NCBI GenBank assembly: GCA_003283765.1
Contig: QBVY01000001.1
Span: 1 to 64,000 of the forward strand
Length of the DNA stretch: 64,000 bases
Reading direction: 5' to 3'
Origin: SAR86 cluster bacterium AG-313-N18
GTDB taxonomy: Bacteria > Pseudomonadota > Gammaproteobacteria > Magnimaribacterales > D2472
The translations under genes and the position numbers were made by a program. Shown here piece by piece: positions 9,256 through 18,013 of this stretch. Every line of letters begins with the position of its first letter. Positions within the stretch are counted from its first letter, which is position 1. Below the pieces are notes generated by a model. That model was not told where the DNA came from. It saw only the letters and a program-made list of their open reading frames with translations, and searched no databases.

Positions 9256-10424
9256 GATGGCAGTCCTAATATATGTTTTGCAATAATATTCAGTTGAACT
9301 TCAGAGCTTCCTCCAGCGATAGTATAAGCCTTAGAGTAAAAAAAGGATTTAGCAATTTCCTGTTTTTGTCCATGGCTTTTTTCAATGATCTCCAGCCCTC
9401 CAGCACCAAGGCTTGCTACATTAAGTTCCCACCTTGCCTGAGTTTCCTCTGTGCTGATGTATTTCAATGTGAGTGCTGCTGGTGAAAAGCCATTCTTTGA
9501 TTCAATGCCAGTTCTTGCCATTGTTAAATCAATCAGATGATTACGGAGTTCATGCTTAATTATTTTCTTATGAAGTTTTTTTTGGCCAGGCGCATTTAAG
9601 GCATCTGTATTTTTGAACGTTTTAATTGGTTCAATATCAACCGCTCCCTCACTCCCAAGGTCTGCCATCATGGTTCTCTCAAATTCGAGGAGTCTTTTTG
9701 CAACCTTCCAGCCTTCATTTTCATTAGCAATTCTATGAGATTTCTTAGCAACAACGTCATCAAAAAAAACTTGGCAAAAGGGGGATTGGCCACTCAAAAG
9801 TTTAATTGGTTTAATTTCAATGTTGGGTTGCTTCAAGTTTAATAGAATAAAAGATATGCCGGCTTGCTTCTTTTCTGTTTTAGCGGTTCTAACCAAACAA
9901 TACATCCAGTCAGCTTTATTGGCTTCAGATGTCCAGATTTTTGATCCGTTTATTATGTACTCATTGCCCTTAAGTTTTGCTGAGGTAGAGACATTAGCTA
10001 AATCTGATCCAGCCCCTGGCTCAGAAAATCCCTGACACCACCAAATCTCTCCTCTTGAAATTTTTGGTAAAAATTCTTTTTTTTGATCTTCAGTTCCAAA
10101 TTCTAAAATTACAGGTCCTAACATTGAAATGCCAAAATTTATTTGAGCTGGCCTGCATCCAAAAAACTTTAACCGACTTCGTAAAATTTTTGTTTCTTCA
10201 AAAGATAAACCTCCTCCTCCATACTCAACTGGCCATTCTGGTGTGCACCATCCCTTGGATACCATTGCATCAAACCAGCTCATAGAATCGGCAGTAGGAA
10301 ATTTAATCTCAGAAGAGGCCCAAACCTGTTCAGAAACAGGCATTGATGTTCTCATTGATTGAGGACAATTTTCTTCAATCCAAGCATCAACTTGCGTTGC
10401 AAAATTATCTAATTGATTGCTCAT
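9252..10424 (-). CDS. acyl-CoA dehydrogenase family protein
   Basis: FAD-dependent acyl-CoA dehydrogenase of 390 residues. Visible family features are WCQGFSEPGAGSDLANVST (FAD/substrate loop), YIINGSKIWTSEANKADW, the mid domain, and a C-terminal FAD-binding part with IAGGSSEVQLNIIAKHILGLP. It likely oxidises a branched, cyclic or steroid-like acyl-CoA rather than a straight chain, since single genes of this size outside fad operons often do; this is inference. It lies after dtd (4 bases) and before the LOG gene (4-base overlap) at the end of the tkt-pgk-fba run. Confidence 0.88.
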   Translation of the reverse strand: MSNQLDNFATQVDAWIEENCPQSMRTSMPVSEQVWASSEIKFPTADSMSWFDAMVSKGWCTPEWPVEYGGGGLSFEETKILRSRLKFFGCRPAQINFGISMLGPVILEFGTEDQKKEFLPKISRGEIWWCQGFSEPGAGSDLANVSTSAKLKGNEYIINGSKIWTSEANKADWMYCLVRTAKTEKKQAGISFILLNLKQPNIEIKPIKLLSGQSPFCQVFFDDVVAKKSHRIANENEGWKVAKRLLEFERTMMADLGSEGAVDIEPIKTFKNTDALNAPGQKKLHKKIIKHELRNHLIDLTMARTGIESKNGFSPAALTLKYISTEETQARWELNVASLGAGGLEIIEKSHGQKQEIAKSFFYSKAYTIAGGSSEVQLNIIAKHILGLPS

Positions 10425-10428
10425 AAAT

Positions 10429-10866
10429 TTATATCTTAAACGAAAAAGTTACAGGTCCAGAATTCACAGAATGAATATCCATATCTGAACCAAAGACCCC
10501 TGACTGAAAATGTATTGGATATTCATTAAGTCTTTTAATCAATAAGTCATACAAATTATTAGCTTTCTCAGTGCCTGCTGACCTATGAAAACTTGGTTTG
10601 TTACCCTTATTCGTTACAGCAGACAAAGTAAATTGACTAACAACCATTAATTCTCCCTTTATCTCCTTTAAACTTGCAAACATTACGCCTCTATCTCCTT
10701 TAAAAAAAGAAAAATTTATAATTTTATGTATAAATTTTTCTATAACCTCTTCACTGTCATCTTTTTCAAAGCAGACATAGACCAAGACTCCCTTATTGAT
10801 TGAGGAATAAAGCTTAGAGTCAATATATATCTTTGCAGATGATACTCGCTGAGCTAAGGCTTGCAA
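10429..10866 (-). CDS. dtd: D-aminoacyl-tRNA deacylase
   Basis: Removes D-amino acids and glycine wrongly attached to tRNA. Conserved motifs are MQALAQRVSSAKIYID at the start, SQFTLSA in the middle, and NSGPVTFSF near the end, which holds the Gly-cisPro motif that screens chirality. I chose the TTG at 10866 because it gives the standard 145 residues and begins at the family's usual position. The longest open frame begins with TTG at 10902 (157 residues) but would overlap the end of fba. Neither has a clear Shine-Dalgarno sequence. It is the next gene after fba in the same operon. Confidence 0.9.
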   Translation of the reverse strand: MQALAQRVSSAKIYIDSKLYSSINKGVLVYVCFEKDDSEEVIEKFIHKIINFSFFKGDRGVMFASLKEIKGELMVVSQFTLSAVTNKGNKPSFHRSAGTEKANNLYDLLIKRLNEYPIHFQSGVFGSDMDIHSVNSGPVTFSFKI

Positions 10867-10877
10867 AAGTATGAAGT

Positions 10878-11891
10878 TTAATTTTCTAAGCTTGTATTCC
10901 AAGCGCCATTTGCGGCAAGCTTGTTCATTAAAGCTCTATGAGAAAGAGCATCTTGAGCCAGAGGAATATTTTCTTCCTTGCCAAGCCAAGCTTTTAGAGA
11001 TGGTTGCTGTAAAGCTCTCCCATAAGAAAAGCTTAATTTCCATGGAAAACCACCAATCTTATTCATCGCATCCAAGTGAGCAGTTGCATCAATATCAGAT
11101 TGACCGCCTGAAAGAAAAGTTATACCTGGAAGATCTGAAGGGACATTCTCACTAAGACATTTAACAGTCATCTCAGCTACCTCTTGCACTGATGCTTGAC
11201 TCTCTGCAGTTGATCCAGAGGTCACCATATTTGGTTTTAGGATAGTGCCAGCAATATTCACTCCTTCTTGATCTAAACATTGAAAAAGTGATCTTAAAGA
11301 TTTACTAGTTACCTCGTAGCACTTATCAATTGTATGACTTCCATCCATTAAAACTTCTGGCTCTACCATAGGAACCATATTATTACTTTGAACAATCTTC
11401 GCGTATTTTGCTAATGCTTGCATGTTTGCTTCAATGCACTCATCTGTTGGCAAACTCTCAGATATTTTAATAACTGCTCGCCACTTGGTAAATTTTGCTC
11501 CTAATGAAACATACTCCTTGCATCTCTCATCAAGCCCATCCAAGCCTTGGGTTACGGTTTCCTCGAGAGAATATTCTAATGGAGCTAGACCTTTATCAAC
11601 CTTAATGCCAGGCAAGGCTCCTTGATTTTTAATTAATTCAACTAATGGCGTGCCATCTTCGGCATTCTGTCTAATTGTTTCATCAAATAGGATTACGCCA
11701 CCAATATTATCTTGCATGCCGCTAGCTCTAAAAAGCATTTCTCTATAATTACGTCTGTTAATTTCTGTAGATTCAACACCTATAGAATCAAAACGCTTAC
11801 CGCAAGTTGGGTTACTCTCATCAGCTGCAAGAATTCCTTTACCATCTGAGACGATATAATTAGCTATTTCTTCTAGTGTATTTAATGACAT
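10878..11891 (-). CDS. fba: fructose-bisphosphate aldolase, class I
   Basis: Schiff-base aldolase that interconverts fructose-1,6-bisphosphate and triose phosphates. The 337-residue protein is of the animal/plant type: GKGILAADESNPTCGKRF near residue 18, NRRNYREMLF, KFTKWRAVIKI, VPMVEPEVLMDG and ILKPNMVTSGS with the Schiff-base lysine. FLSGGQSDIDAT and SFSYGRALQ complete the signature. Most Gammaproteobacteria carry a class II zinc aldolase at this site after pgk. It lies 13 bases downstream of pgk on the minus strand. A ribosome-binding sequence (GGAGAG) precedes the ATG. Confidence 0.96.
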   Translation of the reverse strand: MSLNTLEEIANYIVSDGKGILAADESNPTCGKRFDSIGVESTEINRRNYREMLFRASGMQDNIGGVILFDETIRQNAEDGTPLVELIKNQGALPGIKVDKGLAPLEYSLEETVTQGLDGLDERCKEYVSLGAKFTKWRAVIKISESLPTDECIEANMQALAKYAKIVQSNNMVPMVEPEVLMDGSHTIDKCYEVTSKSLRSLFQCLDQEGVNIAGTILKPNMVTSGSTAESQASVQEVAEMTVKCLSENVPSDLPGITFLSGGQSDIDATAHLDAMNKIGGFPWKLSFSYGRALQQPSLKAWLGKEENIPLAQDALSHRALMNKLAANGAWNTSLEN

Positions 11892-11904
11892 GGTTCTCTC
11901 CTAT

Positions 11905-13041
11905 TCAAAATTTAAAACCTAAAGCAGACAATGATGGTAGCGCTTTTCCCTCCATGAATTCAAGAAAAGCGCCACCGCCAGTTGAACAATATGAAATCTT
12001 ACTCTTGTCTATAAACATTTTAATGGCAAGAAGAGTTTCCCCCCCTCCTGCCAAACTATAGGCATTTGAGGATGCAATTGCCACAGCAAGTTGTTGAGTG
12101 CCTTGTGAGAAAAGTTTTTGCTCAAATACACCAACAGGTCCATTCCAAATAATTTTTTTTGCCTCCGCAATTTTTTCGAAGGCTTTTGGGCTTAGAATTT
12201 GATCAAGTATCATCTCATCATCTTGAACCGCATCAACACTACAGACTCTTGATTCACTTGATTCAATGCTTTTACTTACCACCACCTCTTCTGGCAATAA
12301 TATTTTTTTAGTTGCAAGCAAATCCTTAGCATGCTCCATCATAGAGTCCTCACAAAGTGAGGTTCCTACGTTATTTCCGCTCGCTTTTAAAAAAGTATTT
12401 GTAATGCCTCCTCCAGTTAACACTTCATTGGAGACATGTAAAAGACTTTTAATTACCTCTAATTTTGAAGACACTTTTGAACCTCCGACAATAGATAAGG
12501 TTGGCGTTTCTTTGGAGTCCATTGCTTTTATTAATGCATTTGTCTCCTCTTCTAATAAAAGTCCAGCACAAGAAGCTTCAGATGAGTTTATTGCACCAAA
12601 AGTTGATGCATGAGAACGATGAGATGTTCCAAAAGCGTCAAAAATGTATACATCAGCTAGGTCAGAAAGTTGGCTGGAAAGATCGGGATCATTATCTACC
12701 TCGCCTGACAAAAATCGAATATTTTCAACCAAAGAAATGTCATTATCAAAATTAACATCTTTCAAGGTTTGAAATAATGGGACCCGTGTATTAAAAATTT
12801 CCTCAAGCCTTTTGGCCACAGGAAACAATGAAAATTTTTCATCATGAATTCCTGGCTCAGGCCTGCCAAAATGTGAAATTAAAACTGTTTTTGAGTTTTG
12901 TTTTTTAAGGTAAAGCAGGGTTTGAGTGATTGCAAGAATTCTAGTGTCGTCCAAAACCTTGCCATCTTTTACAGGAACATTTAAATCAACTCTTAGAGCA
13001 ACTGTCTTATTAAAGACATCTGTATCACCCAATTTCCTCAT
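11905..13041 (-). CDS. pgk: phosphoglycerate kinase
   Basis: Transfers phosphate between 1,3-bisphosphoglycerate and ADP in glycolysis and gluconeogenesis. Signatures seen: VALRVDLNVPVKDGKVLDDT near the N-terminus, VLISHFGRPEPG, FDAFGTSHRSHAS, the nucleotide-binding SIVGGSKVSSKLEV and the C-terminal STGGGAFLEFMEG. Length 378 is a little below the 387-400 usual in bacteria, without an obvious missing motif. Its start overlaps the end of tkt by 4 bases, and no gap or epd gene lies between them. Confidence 0.97.
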   Translation of the reverse strand: MRKLGDTDVFNKTVALRVDLNVPVKDGKVLDDTRILAITQTLLYLKKQNSKTVLISHFGRPEPGIHDEKFSLFPVAKRLEEIFNTRVPLFQTLKDVNFDNDISLVENIRFLSGEVDNDPDLSSQLSDLADVYIFDAFGTSHRSHASTFGAINSSEASCAGLLLEEETNALIKAMDSKETPTLSIVGGSKVSSKLEVIKSLLHVSNEVLTGGGITNTFLKASGNNVGTSLCEDSMMEHAKDLLATKKILLPEEVVVSKSIESSESRVCSVDAVQDDEMILDQILSPKAFEKIAEAKKIIWNGPVGVFEQKLFSQGTQQLAVAIASSNAYSLAGGGETLLAIKMFIDKSKISYCSTGGGAFLEFMEGKALPSLSALGFKF

Positions 13042-15029
13042 TTTGACAGTAATTTTTTTGCTTGGGTGATTATATTGTTTTCTGTAAAACCAAACTTTAC
13101 CATCAACTCACTTGCTGGAGCACTTTCACCGAAGGTATTCATGCCAATAACAGTATCAGCAAGATTAACCAAACCATGCCAAGAATCAGGATGCAGGGCT
13201 TCTACAATCAGTTTCGGTATCATGGGGTCAACAACGCTATCTCTATATACCTTATCCTGTTGATAAAACTTATCAAGGCATGGCATGGACACTACATTTA
13301 CCTTAAACCCTTCTTCTTTGATTGATTTGGCAGCAGCAACAATTAATTTAACCTCACTGCCAGATGCTATTAACGTAATATCAGCATTGTCCTCATAAGA
13401 AAGGAGATAGCCGCCATTTTCTATTTGACTAACTTGATCTTTTGTCCTTTGAATATGAGGTAAATTTTGTCTTGATAAAACAAGACTGTGCGGAGTCTTT
13501 GTCGAGGTTATTGCCTCTCTCCATCCTACGGCAGTCTCAATAAGATCTGCTGGCCTCCAATTATTTAAGTTTGGAGTTGCTCTAAGGGTCACAAGATGCT
13601 CAATTGGTTGATGAGTTGGGCCATCTTCTCCTAGCCCAATAGAATCATGGGTATAGACAAAAATATTTGGTATCTCCATGAGCGCTGCTAATCTAACAGC
13701 ATTTCGAGCATAATCCATGAACACTAAAAAAGTTCCGCCATAAGGTTTTATTCCACCATGTAAAAGCATCCCATTCATCATGGCTGTCATTCCAAACTCT
13801 CTCACTCCATAAAAAATGTGGTTTCCTTGCGGGTTATCAGGAAGCAATTCAGAGCTGGCTGATGAATAAGTATTATTTGATCCAGTAAGATCAGCTGATC
13901 CACCTACAAGCTCTGGCAATTGTTCACAAAAAAAGTTCAAGCAAATCTCTGAGGCTTTTCTGGTTGCTAAATCTTTTTGATCGCCTACAACCAACCCTTC
14001 AAGAAATTCTTCATAAAGTTTTTCAAAGTCATTGGGAAGGTCATTGTTGATTAATCGTTTTAGCTCATTAGAAAGCTCTGGATGCATTGTCGAGTATTCA
14101 TTCATTAGCGCATCCCATTCAGAGTTGTGCTTTAATCCGATTTCTTTGGCATCCCATTCAGATTTGATGTTCTCAGGAATATCAAAAGGGCTATGCTCCC
14201 ACTCCAGTTGATTTCTTGTTTTTGCAATCTCCTCATCGCCCAAAGGAGAGCCATGCACTCCAGATGTGCCTGCTTTATTTGGTGACCCAAACCCAATTTC
14301 AGTCTTACAACAAATTAAGGTAGGTCGGCTTGATTCCTCTTGAGCAGTTTTTATAGCCTCTAAAATTTGATCTACATTGTGGCCATCTACTTCTAGCACT
14401 TGCCAGTTATAGCTTTTAAATCTTTGAACGGTATTATCTGTGAACCAATTAGTTATCTCTCCATCAATTGAGATCCCATTTTGATCATAAAAACAAATTA
14501 ATTTGCCTAATCCATGGGTACCTGCAAAAGAACAAACCTCATGAGAAACTCCCTCCATTAAACAGCCATCACCAAGAAAGGTGTATGTATAGTGATCAAT
14601 TGGTTGTGGTCCATCTAATTGGTTAAATTTGCTTGCCAGCATCTTCTCAGCTAGTGCCATCCCTACTGCATTTCCAATGCCTTGACCCAAAGGGCCGGTT
14701 GTTGTTTCGACGCCTATCTCAAGATCTAATTCCGGGTGACCAGGAGTTTTAGAGCCTAATTGTCTAAAATTTTTTAAGTCTTCAATGCTCAGGTTATAGC
14801 CCGTTAAATAAAGCAAACTGTATAACAACATTGACCCATGACCATTTGATAAAACAAATCTATCTCGATTGAACCAATGAGGATTTTGTGGATTGTGTTT
14901 TAGGTTATATTTCCATAAAGCTACTGCAATGTCTGCCATGCCCATAGGCATTCCAGGATGACCGGATCTTGCTGCTTGAACAGCATCTATGGATAAAAAC
15001 CTAATAGCGTTAGCAAGTTCTTTGTGCAT
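13038..15029 (-). CDS. tkt: transketolase
   Basis: Thiamine-diphosphate enzyme of the pentose phosphate pathway, moving two-carbon units between sugar phosphates. The protein has 663 residues, as usual. The thiamine-diphosphate motif begins GDGCLMEGVSHEVCSFAG; other signatures are SGHPGMPMGMADIAVAL, ATRKASEICLNF and THDSIGLGEDGPTHQPIEHL. It is the first gene of a minus-strand operon tkt-pgk-fba-dtd-acyl-CoA dehydrogenase-LOG. It diverges from metK across 201 bases that hold the candidate riboswitch. Confidence 0.97.
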   Translation of the reverse strand: MHKELANAIRFLSIDAVQAARSGHPGMPMGMADIAVALWKYNLKHNPQNPHWFNRDRFVLSNGHGSMLLYSLLYLTGYNLSIEDLKNFRQLGSKTPGHPELDLEIGVETTTGPLGQGIGNAVGMALAEKMLASKFNQLDGPQPIDHYTYTFLGDGCLMEGVSHEVCSFAGTHGLGKLICFYDQNGISIDGEITNWFTDNTVQRFKSYNWQVLEVDGHNVDQILEAIKTAQEESSRPTLICCKTEIGFGSPNKAGTSGVHGSPLGDEEIAKTRNQLEWEHSPFDIPENIKSEWDAKEIGLKHNSEWDALMNEYSTMHPELSNELKRLINNDLPNDFEKLYEEFLEGLVVGDQKDLATRKASEICLNFFCEQLPELVGGSADLTGSNNTYSSASSELLPDNPQGNHIFYGVREFGMTAMMNGMLLHGGIKPYGGTFLVFMDYARNAVRLAALMEIPNIFVYTHDSIGLGEDGPTHQPIEHLVTLRATPNLNNWRPADLIETAVGWREAITSTKTPHSLVLSRQNLPHIQRTKDQVSQIENGGYLLSYEDNADITLIASGSEVKLIVAAAKSIKEEGFKVNVVSMPCLDKFYQQDKVYRDSVVDPMIPKLIVEALHPDSWHGLVNLADTVIGMNTFGESAPASELMVKFGFTENNIITQAKKLLSK

Positions 15030-15093
15030 GTTTGTGCAAATAGTTTAGGACATGATAATCATAATATGAGGTAGCAATTATTCATATATAAAT

Positions 15094-15122
15094 TTGAGTT
15101 TATTTGCCAAAACAACTAAGAT
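15094..15122 (+). promoter_or_regulatory. candidate sigma-70 promoter for metK
   Basis: TTGAGT at 15094-15099 and TAAGAT at 15117-15122 are spaced by 17 bases; each has two mismatches to consensus. A transcript started here would begin just before the SAM-II/V-like element at 15131, which is where an aptamer of this class is expected. This is a weak call made by eye. Confidence 0.35.
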
Positions 15123-15130
15123 TCTACTTG

Positions 15131-15176
15131 AAAAGTGATTTGTTCCTGATTGCATGCTAAAACTGCTAAATAGGAC
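15131..15176 (+). promoter_or_regulatory. candidate SAM-II/SAM-V-like riboswitch aptamer upstream of metK
   Basis: Three blocks occur in the order and approximate spacing I remember for SAM-II: TGATTT (15136-15141), ATTGCA (15149-15154) and GCTAAATAGGA (15165-15175). The pseudoknot helix can form: TCCT (15144-15147) pairs with AGGA (15172-15175), and GCA (15152-15154) pairs with TGC (15164-15166). The loop is shorter than in SAM-II, which recalls SAM-V. Against the call, I find only a 3-bp P1 stem. The gene downstream makes SAM, so feedback control is logical. The AGGA is 55 bases from the metK start, so it is not the metK ribosome-binding site. A hairpin (CGCCAA/TTGGTG, 15176-15190) follows directly. 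Confidence 0.5.
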
Positions 15177-15230
15177 GCCAATTTTTGGTGATAAATTAAA
15201 ATTTTACATAACTACGTCGATGAGGAAATT

Positions 15231-16385
15231 ATGAGCTATATCTTTACATCTGAATCAGTCTCTGGGGGTCATCCCGATAAAGTTTGCGATCAGATATCTG
15301 ATGCAATCTTGGATGCATACTTAGCAGAAGATCCTAACAGCAGAGTTGCTTGTGAAACCATGATTAAAAATAATATGGTTTTTATTGCTGGAGAAATTAC
15401 ATCTTTGGGTAGTCCGAACCTTGAGCCAGTTGTCAGAAAAACAATTAATGATATCGGTTATAACTCTGATGAGTATGGATTTAACGGCGATACCTGCAAG
15501 TTTACTAATCTCGTATTTGAGCAATCTCCAGATATATCTCAGGGTGTAACTGAGGGCGAGGGTGAAAATCTAGAACAAGGAGCCGGAGACCAGGGGCTAA
15601 TGTTTGGGTATGCCTGTACTGAAACAGATTCATTAATGCCTCTTCCAATCGATCTGTCCCACAGATTGGTAAAAAAACAAGCTGACGTTATGAAAAGTGG
15701 AGAAATTAAATGGCTTAGACCAGATGCAAAAAGTCAGGTAAGTGTGATTTATTCCGATGATGGTAAAACAATTGAGGGTCTATCTGCGGTTGTTCTCTCA
15801 ACTCAGCATGATGAAGATGTGACTCAAGAAGAAATTAAAGCTGAGGTGATGGATAAAATTATTAAGCCTATCGTCCCTGAAGAATGGATACTAGATTCTA
15901 CAAATATTTATATTAATCCAACAGGTAAATTTGTAATTGGTGGGCCTGTCGGGGACTGTGGTCTCACAGGAAGAAAGATAATTGTTGATACTTATGGTGG
16001 TATGGCTCGTCATGGAGGGGGCGCATTTTCTGGAAAAGATCCATCAAAAGTAGATAGGTCTGCTGCATATGCATCTAGGTATGTAGCTAAAAATATTGTG
16101 GCAGCCGGGCTTGCAGATTATTGTGAAATTCAAGTTTCATACGCTATTGGAGTTGCAAAACCAACATCAATTCATGTAGAAACTTTCAACAGTGAAAAAA
16201 TATCTAAAGAAGCAATAGTAAAGATAGTTGAGGAAGAGTTTGATTTAAGACCTAAAAGCTTGATTGATATGCTGGATCTTAAGCGACCTATTTATCTCCC
16301 AACCGCAGCATATGGGCACTTTGGAAGATCTGATATTGATCTAACTTGGGAAAAAACAGATAAAGCAGATCAGATTTCACAATAA
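15231..16385 (+). CDS. metK: S-adenosylmethionine synthase
   Basis: Makes SAM from methionine and ATP. Diagnostic runs are [20 protein letters not shown] near the N-terminus, [16 protein letters not shown] around residue 117, and the phosphate-binding [19 protein letters not shown] around 262. Length 384 is standard. A good ribosome-binding sequence (GAGGAA) precedes the ATG by 5 bases. ahcY follows after 82 bases on the same strand, so the SAM-using and SAH-recycling steps are linked. The 5' leader contains a possible SAM-sensing RNA. Confidence 0.98.
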   Translation: MSYIFTSESVSGGHPDKVCDQISDAILDAYLAEDPNSRVACETMIKNNMVFIAGEITSLGSPNLEPVVRKTINDIGYNSDEYGFNGDTCKFTNLVFEQSPDISQGVTEGEGENLEQGAGDQGLMFGYACTETDSLMPLPIDLSHRLVKKQADVMKSGEIKWLRPDAKSQVSVIYSDDGKTIEGLSAVVLSTQHDEDVTQEEIKAEVMDKIIKPIVPEEWILDSTNIYINPTGKFVIGGPVGDCGLTGRKIIVDTYGGMARHGGGAFSGKDPSKVDRSAAYASRYVAKNIVAAGLADYCEIQVSYAIGVAKPTSIHVETFNSEKISKEAIVKIVEEEFDLRPKSLIDMLDLKRPIYLPTAAYGHFGRSDIDLTWEKTDKADQISQ

Positions 16386-16467
16386 AATCTAATTTAACAA
16401 CTTAAGAATGCATTTTCGCAATTATTTTATGTAGAATGCAGACTATAAATTTACTGGAGTAAATATA

Positions 16468-17862
16468 ATGGAAAATGATTATAAAGTAGCGGATATGAGC
16501 CTAGCAGATTTTGGCAGAAGAGAGATCTCATTAGCTGAAAATGAAATGCCTGCATTAATGGCTTTGAGAACTAAATACAAGGATGCTCAACCTCTAAGGG
16601 GTGCAAAAGTTATGGGCTGTATTCATATGACCATTCAAACAGCTGTATTAATAGAAACTCTAGTAGATCTTGGCGCAGATGTTAGATGGTCTGGATGTAA
16701 TATTTTCTCAACACAAGACCATGCAGCTGCAGCAATTGCCGCAGCTGGAATTCCTGTCTTTGCATGGAAAGGGCAAACTGATGAAGAGTTTGACTGGTGT
16801 ATTGAGCAAACAATCGTTCAGGATGGCAAGCCATGGGATGCGAATATGATCCTGGATGATGGCGGTGACTTAACACATATGGTTCACACTAAATTTCCAG
16901 ACATGCTCGAAACTATTCATGGTATTTCTGAAGAAACTACAACTGGAGTTCATAGGCTTAAAGCTATGCTTGAAAGCAACAGCCTAAAAGTGCCAGCAAT
17001 TAATGTAAATGACTCTGTAACTAAGTCTAAAAATGATAATAAGTATGGATGCAGACACAGTTTAAATGACGCAATCAAAAGAGGAACTGATATGTTTCTC
17101 TCTTCAAAGAAAGCATTGGTCATTGGATATGGAGATGTTGGCAAAGGGTCTGCTCTTAGTCTTGCTCAAGAGGGAATGATTGTAAGGGTGGTTGAATCCG
17201 ATCCAATATGCGCTATGCAAGCTTGCATGGATGGGTTTGAGGTTGTTTCAACTTACAATAATGGCGTTGTGACAAGAGATGTAAAAGACATTAACCTAGG
17301 CATACTTGAAGATACTGACTTAATTGTAACTACTACTGGAAATGTAAATGTATGCGATGAAGCGATGTTACGATCAGTAAAAAATACTGCTGTGATATGC
17401 AACATAGGTCACTTTGATAATGAAATTGACACTCAGTTCATGCGAGATAAGTGGTATTGGGAAGAAATCAAACCTCAAGTTCATAGAGTATTTAGGGACA
17501 CTTCTCCATCAGAAAATCCGGACCTGCAAAGTAAAAACTATATTATTCTTTTAGCCGAGGGCAGGCTTGTTAACCTGGGAAATGCAACAGGCCATCCAAG
17601 CAGAATCATGGATGGATCATTTGCTAATCAAGTTTTAGCGCAAATGTATCTATATGAACAAGGCTTTGCAAATGTTAATGATGCAGATAAGCAAAAAGAA
17701 ATGCTGACGGTTAAGGTTCTTCCTAAAAAATTAGATGAAGAAGTTGCGGAGCTCATGGTTCAAGGCTTTGGAGGCACAATAACAAAATTAACAGGTGAGC
17801 AGGCTGAGTATATTAATGTGCCTGTTGATGGGCCTTTTAAAGAGGAAGAGTACAAATACTAA
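16468..17862 (+). CDS. ahcY: adenosylhomocysteinase (SAH hydrolase)
   Basis: Splits S-adenosylhomocysteine into adenosine and homocysteine, relieving product inhibition of methyltransferases. Visible: [38 protein letters not shown], the NAD-binding [17 protein letters not shown], and a C-terminus ending [10 protein letters not shown] with the conserved Lys/Tyr NAD contacts. Length 464 fits the bacterial form with its ~40-residue insertion. Presence of AhcY implies the one-step route rather than the Pfs/LuxS route, though the latter cannot be excluded from this window. A terminator hairpin starts in the stop codon. Confidence 0.98.
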   Translation: MENDYKVADMSLADFGRREISLAENEMPALMALRTKYKDAQPLRGAKVMGCIHMTIQTAVLIETLVDLGADVRWSGCNIFSTQDHAAAAIAAAGIPVFAWKGQTDEEFDWCIEQTIVQDGKPWDANMILDDGGDLTHMVHTKFPDMLETIHGISEETTTGVHRLKAMLESNSLKVPAINVNDSVTKSKNDNKYGCRHSLNDAIKRGTDMFLSSKKALVIGYGDVGKGSALSLAQEGMIVRVVESDPICAMQACMDGFEVVSTYNNGVVTRDVKDINLGILEDTDLIVTTTGNVNVCDEAMLRSVKNTAVICNIGHFDNEIDTQFMRDKWYWEEIKPQVHRVFRDTSPSENPDLQSKNYIILLAEGRLVNLGNATGHPSRIMDGSFANQVLAQMYLYEQGFANVNDADKQKEMLTVKVLPKKLDEEVAELMVQGFGGTITKLTGEQAEYINVPVDGPFKEEEYKY

Positions 17863-17878
17863 TCTAATTAGTTTTTTT
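17858..17878 (+). terminator. candidate intrinsic terminator of ahcY
   Basis: ACTAAT (17858-17863) pairs with ATTAGT (17867-17872) around a 3-base loop, followed by a run of T. The stem includes the ahcY stop codon. The stem is A/T-rich and only 6 bp, so it may be weak; a second, stronger hairpin lies 20 bases further on. Confidence 0.45.
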
Positions 17879-17897
17879 CTAATAAATTACTCATAAT

Positions 17898-17924
17898 AGG
17901 CGGATGAAAGTTCGCCTTTTTTTC
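17898..17924 (+). terminator. candidate intrinsic terminator overlapping the start of the small lipoprotein gene
   Basis: AGGCGGA (17898-17904) pairs with TTCGCCT (17911-17917), one G-U pair included, around a 6-base loop, and is followed by six more T. This is a better rho-independent terminator than the previous hairpin. It contains the ATG (17904-17906) of the downstream lipoprotein frame, so it may instead, or also, control translation of that gene. Confidence 0.55.
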
Positions 17925-18005
17925 TTTTTAGTACTAGTTTCTTTTTTGGTTACAGGTTGCGGGATGAAAGCGCCAATACCATCTGAAACTCTCCTAAATA
18001 TTTAA
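17904..18005 (+). CDS. very short LptM/LppL-like lipoprotein
   Basis: A 33-residue frame just before lysA. It reads from MKVRLFFFLLVLVS-type hydrophobic signal (one L fewer in the actual frame) to a lipobox VTGC with Cys19. The mature peptide starts CGMKAPIPSE and is only 15 residues long. In many Gammaproteobacteria a small lipoprotein with the same start (CGxKGPLY) precedes lysA or dapF; it is called LppL in Pseudomonas and LptM (YifL) in E. coli, where it assists oxidative maturation of the LPS transporter LptD. Position and CGMKAP fit this family. The stop is 8 bases before lysA. The start ATG lies inside a terminator-like hairpin. Confidence 0.7.
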   Translation: MKVRLFFFLVLVSFLVTGCGMKAPIPSETLLNI

Positions 18006-18013
18006 ATCCCTTT

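Noticed and set aside
12266-12613. 115-codon plus-strand frame opposite pgk
   Set aside because: Its sequence is the complement of conserved pgk codons; no ribosome-binding site or recognisable domain.
16386-16467. SAH riboswitch or promoter-linked hairpin before ahcY (TGCATT/AATGCA)
   Set aside because: The sequence has none of the G/C-rich conserved blocks of SAH riboswitches; a 6-bp stem with a 22-base loop is weak.
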